A DNA stretch of 64,000 nucleotides from Paraphysoderma sedebokerense (GCA_025602915.1 JAHLJZ010000013.1:248001-312000); one strand, 5' to 3'. Numbered from the stretch's first letter, positions 1 to 14,807 are shown. Notes: generated by a model from the sequence alone, not told the origin. Numbers and translations are program-made.

Positions 1-2
1 CG

Positions 3-1268
3 CAGTCCGATCTTATACTGCCTCCGTCGCCCTATTCCAACTCTCCGGTGCCAAAATACTCGAATACCAACCCTATCGCAAGACCTTCGAGGCAGTACCC
101 ATACCCTCCTTCTGTTACGTCCGCTCCCTCCAGAGCATCTGTACAATCAAATAGTCCTTCGTCTCCCTCGTCCACTGTTGCTCTTAATAAGTCGGCTTCA
201 AAGAGGCCGACGCATCATCGTTCCTCATCCGACTCTGTTCTTAAACGAAATCCCTCCGAGAACTTTGAAACGGAATTGATTTCTAACATGTCAAGCCAAC
301 ACCCAAATAAGCCGTTCACTTTGAGAAGAGTGAACTCGTCAACTGACATTTTATTATCGCTACCTGCACCACCCGCTAGATTGAAAATAGATTGGAATGG
401 CGAGGATGAAGTACTATCTCCCAATGTTGAATTTTATTCTGAGAGAGGCGATGTTCTCGCATACGGACTTGATTCGGAAGTGCAATATAAGCATTTAACA
501 ACAGGAGGTGAAAATGAACGGTCTCTGTTTAACGATGTCATCGCGAATTATGAACGGTACCAACAGGAAGGACAGCACCTAAAACACAAGGAAGACGATG
601 ATCACGGCGCAACTAATGGGGTGAACGGGAGGTCGCCCAGTGGCGATGAATCTAATAGAAAGCTGAACGGCAGGGGTAGACGTGAGGAAGATATATTACA
701 GAGCTTGGTGGATGAATTCTTGAACGAGAGTGAGCCCGAGAATGATGCAAGCATCAACGAAATAGTTGGAGGGCCCGATTCGATAGCGGATAGGGAGCCC
801 GTGAACGGAATCAATTCTTCATCATCGCAGCAACCAAAGAAAAGATCATCTCAATCAACGCCTCATATTCATTCTGATTCATCACCATTACCGACGTCTG
901 CATCAGCGAGAAGGCCATCTTTACAGAGACGAAAAGCACATTCAAGTACTCCCAATACACCTTCAACCTCGTCCTCCCCACGGTTTGATTTCTCATCTTC
1001 AAATTTGCAATCTCAGCCATCGACTGAATCTAATGTCGATAATAAGAAGATGCCGATCTCGAGTCCTTCATTCTATCAGTCCCGCTCCTCTTCTTCAACA
1101 TCGTCTTTTACCAAAGGCATAGATAAAAGTGGAAGCGAGGACCCCAATGGAATGTGCAGAGAAACTGCTGAAACTGAATCTGGATGGGTAGGATGGGTTT
1201 TTAGGAAGTATGAAGATGTGGCGGATGTAGTTAGGTGGATGGGAGATGTTGTTTACGCAAACAAGTGA
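3..1268 (+). CDS. Ser/Pro-rich protein, 5'-truncated by window edge
   Basis: The reading frame is open from the first bases of the window to TGA at 1266-1268, with no ATG start visible, so the gene begins upstream. The visible part is about 421 residues. It is low-complexity and rich in Ser, Pro, Asn and Asp over most of its length, with acidic patches in the middle. It ends in a compact, Trp-rich stretch (SGWVGWVFRKYEDVADVVRWMG) that looks like the only folded or amphipathic part, perhaps a membrane- or partner-binding helix. I do not recognise the family. The Ser/Thr-Pro-rich body would suit a phosphoregulated scaffold, but that is a guess. The next gene, RER1, starts about 260 bp downstream on the same strand. 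Confidence 0.7.
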   Translation, partial: QSDLILPPSPYSNSPVPKYSNTNPIARPSRQYPYPPSVTSAPSRASVQSNSPSSPSSTVALNKSASKRPTHHRSSSDSVLKRNPSENFETELISNMSSQHPNKPFTLRRVNSSTDILLSLPAPPARLKIDWNGEDEVLSPNVEFYSERGDVLAYGLDSEVQYKHLTTGGENERSLFNDVIANYERYQQEGQHLKHKEDDDHGATNGVNGRSPSGDESNRKLNGRGRREEDILQSLVDEFLNESEPENDASINEIVGGPDSIADREPVNGINSSSSQQPKKRSSQSTPHIHSDSSPLPTSASARRPSLQRRKAHSSTPNTPSTSSSPRFDFSSSNLQSQPSTESNVDNKKMPISSPSFYQSRSSSSTSSFTKGIDKSGSEDPNGMCRETAETESGWVGWVFRKYEDVADVVRWMGDVVYANK

Positions 1269-1526
1269 GGGTAGCATATTATTTCTATAGAGTATATAAT
1301 GCAATAAATATGGTCGGTGGAGACGCCGATGTCCCTTATGTCCGGTCCTTGGCGCGTCGCACAAACAAGAAGGAACGACGGAAACCAAAATAAACCACCG
1401 TCATCATATCAATCCCACTTTTCTCACTCATCCGCTCTTATCCGCATATTTTTGATAGTCATCCCTTATCATATATTCCCCTTTCAGAGCTGAGAGCCAC
1501 TTCATCAAGATATCATAAACAAAACA

Positions 1527-2666
1527 ATGGTAGCCGCATCTCTGGATTCACCTCCAGCGAACAATCCTGTTGATAATGTGCGAAATCAAGTGACGGCCTT
1601 AGAAAGGGTATTTATTGCTGCATATTTATAACCTCTGTAGTCCTACACTTTAGTACCTGCATGTCGTAGTTGTGGGCTGCAGTCCTGATTCAAACGTTCA
1701 AATTCCGTTTCCTGATCTTCATCTGATATTTCATTCCACAACAACATTTTGCGGATACCTCGTTCGATCACTAACTTGAATACTACTCATTTGAATTTCA
1801 AAACCTATAGCAATTCCAATCTTTCCTCGACTCTACCACACCCTACATCCCACACCGATGGGGCTGCACATTTATTCTTTTCATACTCTATATTATCAGA
1901 GTGACTTTTATCCAAGGTTTTTACATAGTGACTTATGCATTGGGGATTTACTTGTTGAATATATTTTTGCTGTTTTTGTCGCCGAAATTTGATCCTGCGA
2001 TGGAGAATGATGATGAATTGGATAACGAGAGCGGGGGGAATGAAGGCCCGTCGTTGCCTTTGAAAAGGGATGAAGAGTTTAAACCGTTTATTAGACGATT
2101 ACCTGAATTTAAGTTTTGGTAAGTTATTTCTTCGTCGTTTTCTCTTTTCTGGAGGTTGAGAAATTGGTTAAAAACCGTAAGAGAGAGTCCTATAAGATGT
2201 AGCAGAGGCCATGGAACGATTTCGTTGTTTAACTGATCTTTCTTTTTTGCTTGTCATTCTTTTTACTTTGAATCAATTATTATCGCTGTAACTAGGTTAA
2301 ACGCAACCCGAGCGTTCTTGATAGCTTTGTTTTGTACATTCTTCTGTAAGTACTGGCGTTCCTTAATGCCTTGAGTTTTGATCTCTTTACTTTGAGTAAA
2401 GGTGGAAACTTTTCTATAGTTATTCACCAATTGATTTATTCTTTCATGTTATACGTTATAATTGTCTTATCGTCTCTCATTAACTTATACTCTGGGTGGT
2501 TTTAGCGATATTCGACGTCCCAGTTTTCTGGCCGGTTTTAGTATTTTACTTCATTGTATTATTCTCGCTCACAATGAGAAGGCAAATTAAACACATGATC
2601 AAATATCGGTATGTTCCATGGGATTGGGGAAAGAGGCGATATAGTACTGGTGGTGGAAAAAAATAA
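1527..2666 (+). CDS. RER1: RER1 family Golgi-to-ER retrieval receptor
   Basis: Exons 1527-1607, 1811-2118, 2296-2345 and 2506-2666 join in phase to 199 residues, the normal length for Rer1. Hallmarks are the [16 protein letters not shown] segment, FLSPKFDP, the [14 protein letters not shown]-like block (here [15 protein letters not shown]) spanning intron 2, IFDVPVFWP, and the tail [21 protein letters not shown]. Four hydrophobic segments give the usual W-shaped topology. In the known family Rer1 sits in the cis-Golgi and returns escaped ER membrane proteins and unassembled subunits to the ER in COPI vesicles. All introns are GT-AG. The start is the first ATG that gives a good junction into the conserved domain. 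Confidence 0.95.
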
Positions 2667-3369
2667 AATGGGAGGATGTTGTCTGGATAGCGAGACAAGT
2701 AGAAAGTCGGTTGACAAAAGAATAGAGAGCGCCGGAGTGGAATAATCAAATGAAGGAACGAGACGCAACGATTGTAATTGGTAGTTTGTGATACCATACA
2801 AGAAATCCCATTTGTAAACTTAAATATTGCTTATACTCAATGTCACTAGTTATTATTAGGTCGCCTTCGGCTACTTACCCGATCATCCAGACATCGCTTG
2901 GTTCATTTGGCGCGCGCTAAAGTCGAAAGTCGGAATATGTCGTGCACTGATTGATCCAGTTTATCCATAGAAAGCGAAGGTTGCAATATTGCAGACAGGT
3001 GCTTCGTTTCTGATATGTCCTAGGTACAAATTACCGAACGCCACAGTTCCTCGCTTCTTGCTGACTGCTCCAATTCAAATCAACTGTTCATATGATTTTG
3101 ATTTTCCTCATACGTTGACCTTCATAACATAATGAACAACAGAAGTCTAAAAGAACTGCGGAAAACGGAAATTCGACACGGGTACAAGTCTGCCCATTTT
3201 TGTGATTTTGCACTTGGTTAATGTGACGTCATCTTTTCATCAGCCACTTCACTACCACGCAAAGGAGTCTAAGAAAGTGTAACTTTGTAACTGCAAACTA
3301 CCGTATTATAAATATACTTGCCCATTAAATCCATAGACGTATTCTGATTATTTTTGGATTCTTAGAAAT
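2667..3369. other. Intergenic, about 0.7 kb
   Basis: This lies between RER1 and the trehalose synthase gene, both on the plus strand. It should hold the RER1 3' end and the promoter and leader of the next gene. I see no convincing ORF, repeat or RNA gene. Confidence 0.5.
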
Positions 3370-6218
3370 ATGGCTACAACGAAACGACCTGACTATTGGA
3401 AAGCACTAAGTCACGCTGTCAACTCGCTATCAAAGCACAAACATTCACCCAGCACTTGTCAATTTGCCTCGGACCATCAACTGGCAGTTTCTCCTGGGGG
3501 AGCAGTTCGATCAAATCTTCCGTCGCCTATTTACGCTGGAATTGAAATTGAACGAAGGATTTTGGATGGGATTGGTGATCCGTCTGAAAGCTACGAAGTT
3601 CATCTCAGTATATGTCTCCATGATGGCAACTTTATCATAGACTACCTTGTCGAAAAAGTGAAGTTGAATGGGTGCGCCAAGTTAGAAATGGAGAGTCTGA
3701 ATGATCCTCATTATTCTAATGGACCTCATCACAATCGAAGGTTAAGTGGGATCACCTGTCAAGATGATTTCTGTGCCGGAGTTGTTCGGTTGATTATGAA
3801 ACAAATTAAAGACTACGTGAATAACCATAATTATAAAGTCATTGGAGCGGGTATATGTAAACGGTATTTGGATGAAACCGGTTGCTCAGATTTGCCACAA
3901 AGGTAAGATTGGAAAAATATTTTGAACTGGCGCCTCGAGAGCATATATTACCTTTGCTTATGGATTGTTTTAGATTATGGGCAGAGATGGATATTATACC
4001 TTTCCTCATTGACACCAATGGCGAGCGCTGGATAGACGAGAGAGCTGAATCAGCTGCACGCAAATGCGTATCAAGGTATGGCCAAAAAGGGTGTTTCGAA
4101 GAAAAGACGAGTCCTCTTAAGTCCTAACCCACAATGGAACCGCGGTTCTAACCTAAGATGCAGATTTTCACCTGCCAATATACCTCGACTCTCTGTACGA
4201 AGAACAACTGTGCATGTCGATCAAGATGTTATCCATATTGCCGACCTTGATACTTATCGCGCGACTGTGGACCCAGATACCTGGGCCGCTTGTATCAGGT
4301 TTGCCGAGAAAGTTCGCAATTTAGGCTTAAAAATTCGGTTTTTTAACTCTACACCACAAGGAGGTCAGTTTAGCTTACTTTCTGCTTGTAACTGATTTAT
4401 CTGTATTGACGGATTATAAACTTGATTGTAGGTGGGGTTGCGTTGATGAGGTATCTATAGATCAATTGGTACTTCCGCGTTTATTGAACGATAATTCACT
4501 CTTTTGCTTCAATGTAGACACAGTATGGTTAGGTTCTTCAAACTACTCGGATTGCCTGTGTATGTACCTTCGTGCAATTTTATTAACTGATGGTTCGAAT
4601 TTTTGGAGACTAATTTACTTTCTCCCGCGTTATTGCATCGTAGATCATGGCATGTCCCAAAGCCAAATCCGTCGGTTTTCCGCATTACGAAAAACAATCA
4701 TAACATCCTTCAAGGTGTTGCACCGCCGACTTTACGTATCACACCCGAAGAATTTCAAGACTGGGACGACTGGGCCGTGGTTAACGCCGAACGCTATTGG
4801 AGCACTATTTTACAAGAAAGTCATTCGGATATTATCATTATTGACGATCCACAACGTACGTCTATCCCTTATTACTGCGCTGAAATTGTTTTTCCATCCA
4901 AGAATAACATATTGCCTATGCCATAGTTTGCGCGTTAGTCCCTTACATTCGCAAGCGTAATCCAAATTGCATCATCATATATCGCTCACATATAGAACTC
5001 GCCCACCCAAAACCAAACACACCAGCAGCCGATGCTTATTCACATCTTCTCGGTCACATCTCGTCCGTTGATTTATTTATTTCGCATCCCGTCGCGGAAT
5101 TTCTGCCACCTAAAGATCAATTCCCAAGGAATAAAGTAATGCTGATGCCTGCTTCAACGGATCCTTGTGATGGGTTGAATAAAGAATTAGTGGAAGGCGA
5201 TATTGCTTATTATTTGGATTTGGTAAAAAGATTTTGTGTGGATCAAAATTGGAAACGGTTTGATTGGAAAAACAGAGGTAAAGATTTTGATCGTAATATC
5301 AATTTCCGAGTTTCAACTGACGTATTCTATTGCATCTTTTTGCTGTATTCTATCCGCTACATTAAAGGTTATTTCACGCAAATTGCACGTTTTGATCCCG
5401 CCAAAGGTCATGAAGACTGCATTGAAGCATACCGTCAATTCCGTGCCCGCGTTGATTCTGAACTCCCGCTCAACAAAATCCCTCAACTTTTATTGTGTGG
5501 TCACGGAGCAGTGGATGATCCGGATGGGGTAATCATATTAGATATGTTAGATAGGTTGCTATCTGAGGAGAAATACGCCGATATTGCGAATGATGTCATG
5601 ATTATCAGATTACCTCCCAATGATGTGTTATTGAATGCTGTGTTGCGGGGCTCCAAAGTCGCATTACAATTGTCCAAGAGAGAAGGTAAGAACATCAAGT
5701 TCAACTTCTTTCTTGTTTGTGGACGGCTCACATTATCTCTAATTATGTCTTTTCTCCACACGTACACAGGTTTTGAAGTAAAAGTGTCAGAAGCCCTCCT
5801 AAAATCTCGGCCCGTGGTAGCTTACGCCGCTGGGGGGATCCCTCTGCAAATTGCTCACGACGTGACTGGATTTTTAGTTCCGATTGGATCAACAGAAACT
5901 GTCGCCGACTATTTGTACAAATTAATTACAGATAGAGAGTTATATCACCGTATATGTCACAACGCAAGAGAAAAAGGCCGTTGGAAAGAGTTTACTACTG
6001 TTGTAAACGTAACTAATTGGTTGTGGATTTGGGGCACGCTGTGGTATAAAAAGCAAAAGGAGTTGGAGATGGAATTAGAAGCAGAGAATGAGGATGAAGT
6101 AATAGCTCAAAACGGAACCGACGGCGATAGTGTTGATGAAACTAGTGTAGACGGAGATGAAGATTCTGTGAAATGGGTGAGAGAGAACTGGCGGTCGAAA
6201 CCGTACGGATTGGCATGA
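3370..6218 (+). CDS. Clock-controlled gene-9-type trehalose synthase (GT4)
   Basis: N-terminal half resembles fungal ccg-9/trehalose synthase and the C-terminal half is a GT-B, GT4-family domain. Nine exons (3370-3902, 3974-4075, 4164-4363, 4432-4450, 4518-4559, 4644-4855, 4927-5277, 5368-5685, 5770-6218) join in phase to 741 residues. Landmarks are LWAEMDIIPF, SWHVPKPNPSVFRITKNNHN, IDDPQ, QIARFDPAKG and, across the last intron, EGFEVKVSE, the E-x7-E nucleotide-sugar motif, followed by KSRPVVAYAAGG. Family enzymes make or phosphorolyse trehalose, and trehalose supports stress tolerance and spores. Exon 4 is a 19-nt microexon and exon 5 only 42 nt. The C-terminus is an acidic tail. Confidence 0.88.
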
Positions 6219-6531
6219 TCATAAAGGCTGTTTTAAGCGCTGTTGGGAAAGACCACTTAATATTTCATTCATCGAGAGTGTAAACCTTGTTCGGAGAGAA
6301 TACTGGCATTTATAACTCCTGTTCAATGTAAATTAAACTCATTGTAATATTATCCATGCACGATTAATATGGAAGATTGTTTGTTTGTTTCAAAGAATAC
6401 ATTATTATGAAACACTGCCAATAAGAGAGGAATACACAACAGTCATTACTCTACCATTCAATATTGAATTTTTTCATCTCGCCAATGTCTTTCACGGCTG
6501 ACACACTCGATCCTTCATTTGATACTCAAAA
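6219..6531. other. Convergent 3' intergenic
   Basis: About 310 bp separate the stop codons of two convergent genes, the trehalose synthase and citrate synthase. It is AT-rich, as expected for 3' UTRs and polyadenylation signals. Nothing else is visible. Confidence 0.5.
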
Positions 6532-8364
6532 TTACTTGGTCACCAACTTTTTCAAAGCGTCAGTAGTCATACTCTTTGGTCGTTCAATGGGGAATCCCAA
6601 AGCTCTAGCCCAAATCAATCCAGCGGTACAGCCAAGAGCACGAGACACACCAAATAAGACAGTGTAGTAATCTTGTTCAACGAAACCGAAGTGTTGAAGG
6701 AGAACACCGGAGTGCCTGTTAAAACAAAGTCAGCATTGAGTTGTTGTAGTTGGACTCCCGGAATAAGCTGATTGTTACTTACGCATCAACGTTAGGGTAC
6801 GGGTTCTTGGTTTTTCCGTGTTCGGTCAACACGCCAGGTGCGATGTTGTAAATTTGCGAAACGAGTTTAAACATTGGATCGTTGGGCAAATGTTTCAAAG
6901 CAAATTCACGCTGGCAAGTGTATCTTGGATCGGTCTTTCTCAATACTGCATGTCCATATCCAGGAACAACTTGGCCTGCCTTAAGAGTTTTCCATAAGAA
7001 TGCTTTGATAGCTTCATCCGATGTGTCATCGCCGAGTTGTTCTTTCATTTTAATGATCCATCGGAGGACTTCTTGATTGGCAAGTCCGTGAAGGGGACCA
7101 GCAAGACCGTTAAGGGCAGCAGAGAAAGCGAGGTACGGATCAGAAAGGGCGGAACCGACAAGATGAGAGGTGTGGGCTGTAGATGGAATCATGGAAGGTT
7201 GATGTAATCAGTTAAAGGCCGCTTAATCAACAAATCGACGACAGGACAACGGGCTAATACACGTACCAGAGACATTACCGCCTTCATGATCAGAGTGGAT
7301 GGTGAGGTATAGACGCATGAGCTCAGTGAATTGAGGATCGGTGTATCCCAACATTTTTGCAAAATTAGCAGACCAATCTTTGTCTGAATCTACTGAAGCA
7401 ACTTTGCCGTCTTTGTACACATTTCTATAGATACGTGCAGCGATAACAGGTAACTTGGCAATCAAATCCATGCTATCTTCGTATACGTATTCCCAGTATT
7501 TACTTTTGTGAATACCAGATTCGTAGGCTTTAGCGAAACTGCTTTCTTGTTGGCAAGCGGTAACAGCAAGAGAGAACTGAGACATTGGGTGAAGAGTGTT
7601 GGGGCATCTATCGATGATCTCTTCGACGTGCGAGGGGATGGCTGAACGAGCAGCCCATTCGTCTGACACCAATTTGACTTGCTCTTTCGTTGGAACCTTA
7701 CCGGTGACCAAAAGCCAGAATAAACCTTCTGGAAGCGGTTCTTCACCACCTTCAGCAGCCGGCAATAACTTTTGGCATTCGGGAATAGAATATCCACGGA
7801 ATCGAATACCTTCTTCGGCATCCAGAAGGGAACTTTCCCAAACAAGACCCTTGATTCCACGCATACCACCATATGCCTGTATTTAAAAAAATAAATCAGA
7901 TTTCATACTCGAAAACCCAGGGCCTAGACAGGAATGAGCAATTCCACGAACCATGTCAACGGTCACATTACCCAAACTCTTTGATCCATTTTCGGTTTTA
8001 AATTTTTTAATTTCTTCTTGTTTTTGAGGGATGATTTCTGCCAGAGTATCCTTAAGACCCTATTAACATTAAACCAGCAACCGAGCGAGGAACAATTTTC
8101 CGTTAATATTCCAAAAAGAAGCTAAAGTCGAAGCGACAAATTATCAATAAAACGTACCTTCGGCTTTGGTGTAGAGTAGAAACGAGTCACATTAGTTGCA
8201 ACAGCGGGTCCAACAGCGCTTGAGGCGGCCTATTAAAGCCATCACCAAAGCACAACACAAAAAAAAACGGATATGATTAGACAAATGAGTCGCGCGACAA
8301 TGGACGAATGGGTGTCGTTGGGGCAGACCTTTTTCAAAGGAGAAAAAAGACGGAGGGAAAGCAT
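6532..8364 (-). CDS. CIT1: Mitochondrial citrate synthase
   Basis: Minus-strand exons 8364-8329, 8229-8158, 8059-7952, 7876-7267, 7176-6783 and 6715-6532 join in phase to 467 residues. It condenses acetyl-CoA and oxaloacetate to citrate in the TCA cycle. Catalytic residues are present: His in [10 protein letters not shown], His in GYGHAVLRK and Asp in NVDAHSG. Exons 1-2 encode a basic, hydroxylated presequence ([12 protein letters not shown], then a Ser/Ala/Thr stretch), pointing to the mitochondrial matrix rather than the peroxisome; the C-terminus is KKLVTK, not a PTS1. The start is inferred from that 36-nt first exon. Two introns use weak donors (GTCTGC, GTTCGT). The gene is divergent from PYM. 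Confidence 0.96.
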
Positions 8365-8594
8365 ATCGATACAACACAATCAGATGCAAAGAGGGAGAGC
8401 AATATAGATGGAATAGATGTAGCTGATAGATGCCGAGAGAGGGAGGAATTCCTTTCAGTGAAGTCGGCTTGTTTACTCCTTGTTTCCCCTTTTGCCGCTT
8501 GAAAATCAGCTAAACAAATGTCACGTGACTTATCTTTCTTATTGCACTCTCTGCTGTCCTCCAATCTACATCACCAATACAACATATATACGAT
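8365..8594. promoter_or_regulatory. Bidirectional CIT1/PYM promoter with an E-box
   Basis: Only 230 bp separate the ATG codons of divergent citrate synthase and PYM, so the promoters must overlap. A perfect palindrome CACGTG lies at 8522-8527, inside TCACGTGACT. Such sites are bound by bHLH factors (Cbf1/Pho4/USF type) in other fungi; use here is inferred. Confidence 0.45.
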
Positions 8595-9340
8595 ATGAAC
8601 AGGACGACGAGACCACAGCAGCCAGCTACGGCTGCAAATTCGGGTATTGTGCAAGCAGGCTCAGATCGCTACATTCCAGCGACTAAACGGCCCGACGGAA
8701 CGGTTCGAAAAGGTTCTTTCTGATTCTAAGTTCTGGCGTCGTCCTTACCGTGATTTATCTTTGATCTAACATGTGGTTCTGTGTTTGATTCCTGTTATTA
8801 GAACGCAAGGTTCGACCGGGATATACTCCACCAGAGGATGTGGCCAAATACTCAAACACACGCCTAGATTCTTTCCGTGAAGCTTCCAAACCGCTGCCAA
8901 AGGGTTATATCCCGGGTATGCCGCTGCCTTCTGACTCGAACACTCCGTCTCCGTTTGCACAACAGCAGGCAAAAAGTAAATCGCAAAAAAAGAATGAGAA
9001 AAGGAAGAAAAAACGGAATGCAGATGGTACTGTAGGGTCCGCTGAAGCCGAGGAAGATAATAAAGTAGAGGCTATCACGAAGGACATGTCCCAACTAGAA
9101 GTCACTTCAAAATCAAAGCCTCATACGACAACCACCGCGCAGTCTCAGCCCCAATCACAAGCGTCGTCAGAAGATCCGGCCAAGAAACTGAAGAATCTCC
9201 GCAAAAAATTGAGACAGGTGGAGCAGCTAGAGGAGAAAAAGTCAAGCGGGGAAAGTCTCTTGCCGGAACAAGAGGAGAAAATATCAAAGAAAAGTGAATT
9301 GATTGCAGAAATTGAAGCCCTGGAGAAAGATTTGAGTTGA
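8595..9340 (+). CDS. PYM1: PYM-type partner of Mago-Y14
   Basis: Two exons (8595-8712 and 8802-9340) give 218 residues. The N-terminus has the Mago-Y14 binding signature, RYIPATKRPDGTVRK followed after the intron by ERKVRPGYTPPEDVAKY. Then come a basic, Gln/Ser-rich linker (KKNEKRKKKR) and a C-terminal charged coiled-coil (KKLKNLRKKLRQVEQLEEKK) typical of PYM/WIBG. In known systems PYM binds cytoplasmic exon-junction-complex cores and the small ribosomal subunit to strip EJCs from translated mRNA. Its presence implies that EJCs are deposited here, which suits such an intron-rich genome. Confidence 0.9.
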
Positions 9341-9611
9341 GTTGATTTGATTTTGATGAAGTGGAATTGTAGATCAATCGGCAAACGATAGACAGAGACC
9401 GAATCTAATTCAAAAGACATGTAACATAGCGAATATCACAATTCAAGTAATTTTGAGACTACAACCATGATAGATACCACAGTCAAGTATGCAAACTCTT
9501 TAATAGTAAGGGTTTAAAAGAATAGCATTGACAAAGTAAAATTTACAAACACCCAAGACCATCAGGTCTGAAAAGGTGGCTCATCGTTCTTCTCTAAATA
9601 GCACCATGAAA

Positions 9612-11709
<2,098 letters not shown>

Positions 11710-12456
11710 GATGGCTACAATGATATGAATTGTTCCAAGTCTTTGTCGGACTGACTGTGGCAGATCCCGCTTTGGTGATAAGTCGAACATCGCGATGACT
11801 CGATTGTTATGGAGTTACATTATTGGTTTCCATGGTAACGGTTCACTTTCAAGTTCAAAGTTGCCCATGCCGCGGCAGTATAACATGAACTCAGTATGAA
11901 CTCACTTTGAGCGATACAACGACAATGGGCAATTAGATACCTTGGTCTTCAATTAATTAATGGCACGAGAGATACAAGAAATCATGGCGGAAGGACCTTT
12001 TTTTTTGGTTCAACACAAGTATAGCATTACAGACAAAAAGTGCACTTAAATATACAGCGTCAAAAAATAACGGCATATAATTGATAAATTTTCAATGAAT
12101 GCACACAGGATAAGGCAACATCCAACGAGAGCGACAATACGGAGAAAGTAAAAACCTTAAAATTCGAAAATCTGGCAACATTGATTACTGATAGAAAAGG
12201 TAGAGAATATCTTTTCCCAAGCTAGCAACCTTAAAGTTAGCCCAACACGGCATAATAAGGTATGTAATCGACCGAGAAAGCGCTTACCAGATGAACCCAG
12301 CAAAACGCAATACATTATTAATGTCTTTATTCGAAAAAATCTGAGGCCGTAGGTCTTCATCAGTGTCAGTGCCGAATCGTGCCGAGGTTTGATTTATGAT
12401 TACGGAACAGACGTTAACAATGCTGGAGAAGTGAATAAACCGAGAATACATTCAAC
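11710..12456. other. Intergenic, about 0.75 kb
   Basis: This lies between the ELP3 start and the KHDC4-like stop, both on the minus strand. It should hold the ELP3 promoter and the KHDC4-like 3' UTR. A T-tract lies near 12000. I tested extending the KH gene into this region and found no convincing coding. Confidence 0.5.
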
Positions 12457-14807
12457 TTACCGTAAACGACCCGAAGAGGACTGAGGAGAGTTAGAATTCG
12501 ATCCTTGAGCTGATTTAGGCCCCGACTATTTCAGTTGAGAAAATCATCGAAGAACGACAATTTTGGGTTAAAGTGATGCAAGTAAAGTAATGAGTGAGGG
12601 ATTGTAAGTAGATCCATGACAAACGACACGTTTCGCGAATGATGAAAATAAAAAGATAAAAGAAGATTGTTAATTCCGCAGTGAATAAATTTTGACGGAT
12701 CTGGTAGAGCTCCATCGTAGATTGTGGAAGGAGTGAATCTAATATTCCTGTCGGTGGTCAGCTGTCCCAATTGAACAACGCACGCAATATAGAAAAGTTG
12801 AAATAAAAACAAGTCTCCTTGCTTTTATCGCATACCGCTCGATAAGAACAATATCATACAGGCTTTTGACGAACATATGAAGTGAAAGAAAGAAAACAAA
12901 GAATTTTAGTGGAGCTACATTTACTATTACGTACCTCTGGTTCGTTGGAAGAGGCAGGGGTTGCTCCTCCATAAATAGACGGTGGCGGGGCACTATGATA
13001 ATCTGTTTTAGTTTTCTTAGCAGCCGGCTCAGAAGACTCTGTCGCTGCCGTCGCTGTCGCCGCCGTCGCTGTCGCCGCCGTCGCTGGTTGAGATGCACTC
13101 GCGGCAGCAAGGGCGGGATTAGCAGCAATGTATTGATTCAAATACTGCTGATAATAAGCGGCAGTTTGAGGATCCGACTGACTGATAATATATTGGTAAT
13201 ATTGAATGTATTGTTGATAAGCTTCTTGTGGGTTGGCAGATGCGCCCGGAATGGCAGCTTGTTGGCCTTGTGCAGGCGTAGCGGTAGACGACGGAGTTGT
13301 AGATTGAGGGGAGACCATAGATTGTGGATATCCCATGGATTGAGGTGCCTGCCCCTGAAATATTAGTGGATCCATAAAACTATAAGGAAAATCAAATCAT
13401 TCCCACCCCATATGACATGGCCCCGTGCATGTGTGGATATCCAGTATGTTGGGGAGGTTTAGCTGCCTTCCATTTGTCGTAATCTGATTTGACGGTATTA
13501 ACTAAATCCTGGACAAGTTCTCGAGCTCTCACCATTTGCTCTTCCGTAGCACCGCTGCACGACATCTGTTAGAAATCTACCCCGACACAATGATGAATGA
13601 ACATTGAGATACTTACGACACCCAGACATGTAATGGCTCGTCAGCCTCCCTTCCTGTCTCTGCGTCAGTGTAACCAGATCCAATTCCTTTCAACTGAACT
13701 CGAGCGCCGGTTTCTTTCTGAATGTGCTTCACATAGGCTCCCTTTAGCGGATAGAAGAATAAATTTTAGTTAAAACGGAACCATTATTTCATAAGAGTTG
13801 AACTTACTGCTGGCCCAACAATTTTTGCCCTCACATTAAACCCTCGTTCTCCTTCAAAACCAACAAAAACCTTATCGTTGTGGTATATTCTCTGGACACA
13901 AACGTTAGAAACAGTAGTCAACACTGACAGTTGTGAAGAACCGCTAAATAATATCAACTTACGGGCTGCCTAGGAGCTTGAGCTGGCCTTTCTCTACTTT
14001 GAATTAAGTTAAGAGACTGTTGCATCAGCTCTTTCACCATTTCAACTGCTTCATCCAACGATTCTTGTGTTTGAGCCACTATATGCAAAAACAATGGTGG
14101 TTCCTTTTCTGTAGCTAGGTTGCGGTCGGGATAATATTTGCCTCTACAAAACGAATTGTAAGAAATAAAAAAGTAAGCAAGGCAATACTCAGACTACAAA
14201 CCTGGTGATAATGTCGGCCCCTGTTTTTTCCTTAATCTAAAAGTAATGTATAGATTAGATGTTGTAAAACATAAAAGATTAGCTTAAAACTAGCAATATA
14301 CCTCAATTTGAGTGGGCCCCTTCGTCAATAGGTATTTATTTTTGATATCATTGATGTCAATATTTCCGGTGTAAACAACTTTCCCATCCTGCGAAAAAAA
14401 TGAACAAAATGGAAGGATTGTCAATAAGGATGCTTTATCATGATATAGAGTTAACTTTCGAAAAGAGATTGCAGAAGACTCACAGATTTCACTTCCTGAC
14501 TAGTTGTTATTGTAACATCATCAATGAGATTCCAAGTTTTACTATTGGAGCCGGAGGCAGTTCCGGCCAAACCACCGTTAGAGGCAACGTTACTTTTTGC
14601 AGCTGCTATCAAGTTATCTAAACTCTTATGCAGACTCGGATGTTGAGTATAGCCAAAATTGTTCTCATTGGGTGGAGTTGGAGTGCGGCTGCTACCGGTA
14701 TCATCAACATCCCACTTTCGCTTTCTGTGGATGAGCAACAAAAAGGTTAACAAATGAAGTGATGAAGTCGGCGAGTTCGGCGGAGAGTACCTTCTTGATT
14801 CAGTCAT
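12457..14807 (-). CDS. KHDC4/BLOM7-like KH-domain splicing protein
   Basis: Ten minus-strand exons (14807-14791, 14724-14484, 14388-14302, 14236-14202, 14143-13963, 13891-13808, 13741-13617, 13554-13407, 13354-12935, 12525-12457) join in phase to 468 residues. A short N-terminus carries KRKWD, as in KHDC4. The first KH-like block (GPTQIEIKEKTGADIITRGK) is followed by a second with a GxxG loop (VGPAGAYVKHIQKETGARVQLKG) and EPLHVWVSG. The tail is Gln/Ala/Tyr-rich and includes an alternating Ala-Thr tract. Animal KHDC4 binds RNA and works in splice-site choice and snoRNA-host processing; the same role here is inference. The stop TAA overlaps a sequence resembling a splice donor, and I take the in-frame stop as the end. 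Confidence 0.85.

Noticed and set aside
2346-2375. TTCCTTAAT in RER1 intron 3 as a second U12 branch site
   Set aside because: It sits about 20 nt from the donor, which is GTAAGT, not the U12 type; the match is coincidental.
2850-2960. Possible tRNA around the GTCGCC...GGCGCGC stretch
   Set aside because: No acceptor stem pairing and no proper T-loop GTTCRANNC; not a tRNA.
12157-12456. Extra C-terminal exons for the KHDC4-like gene using a donor at the end of exon 10
   Set aside because: The exon runs into an in-frame TAA at once, and the possible extensions have no family resemblance.
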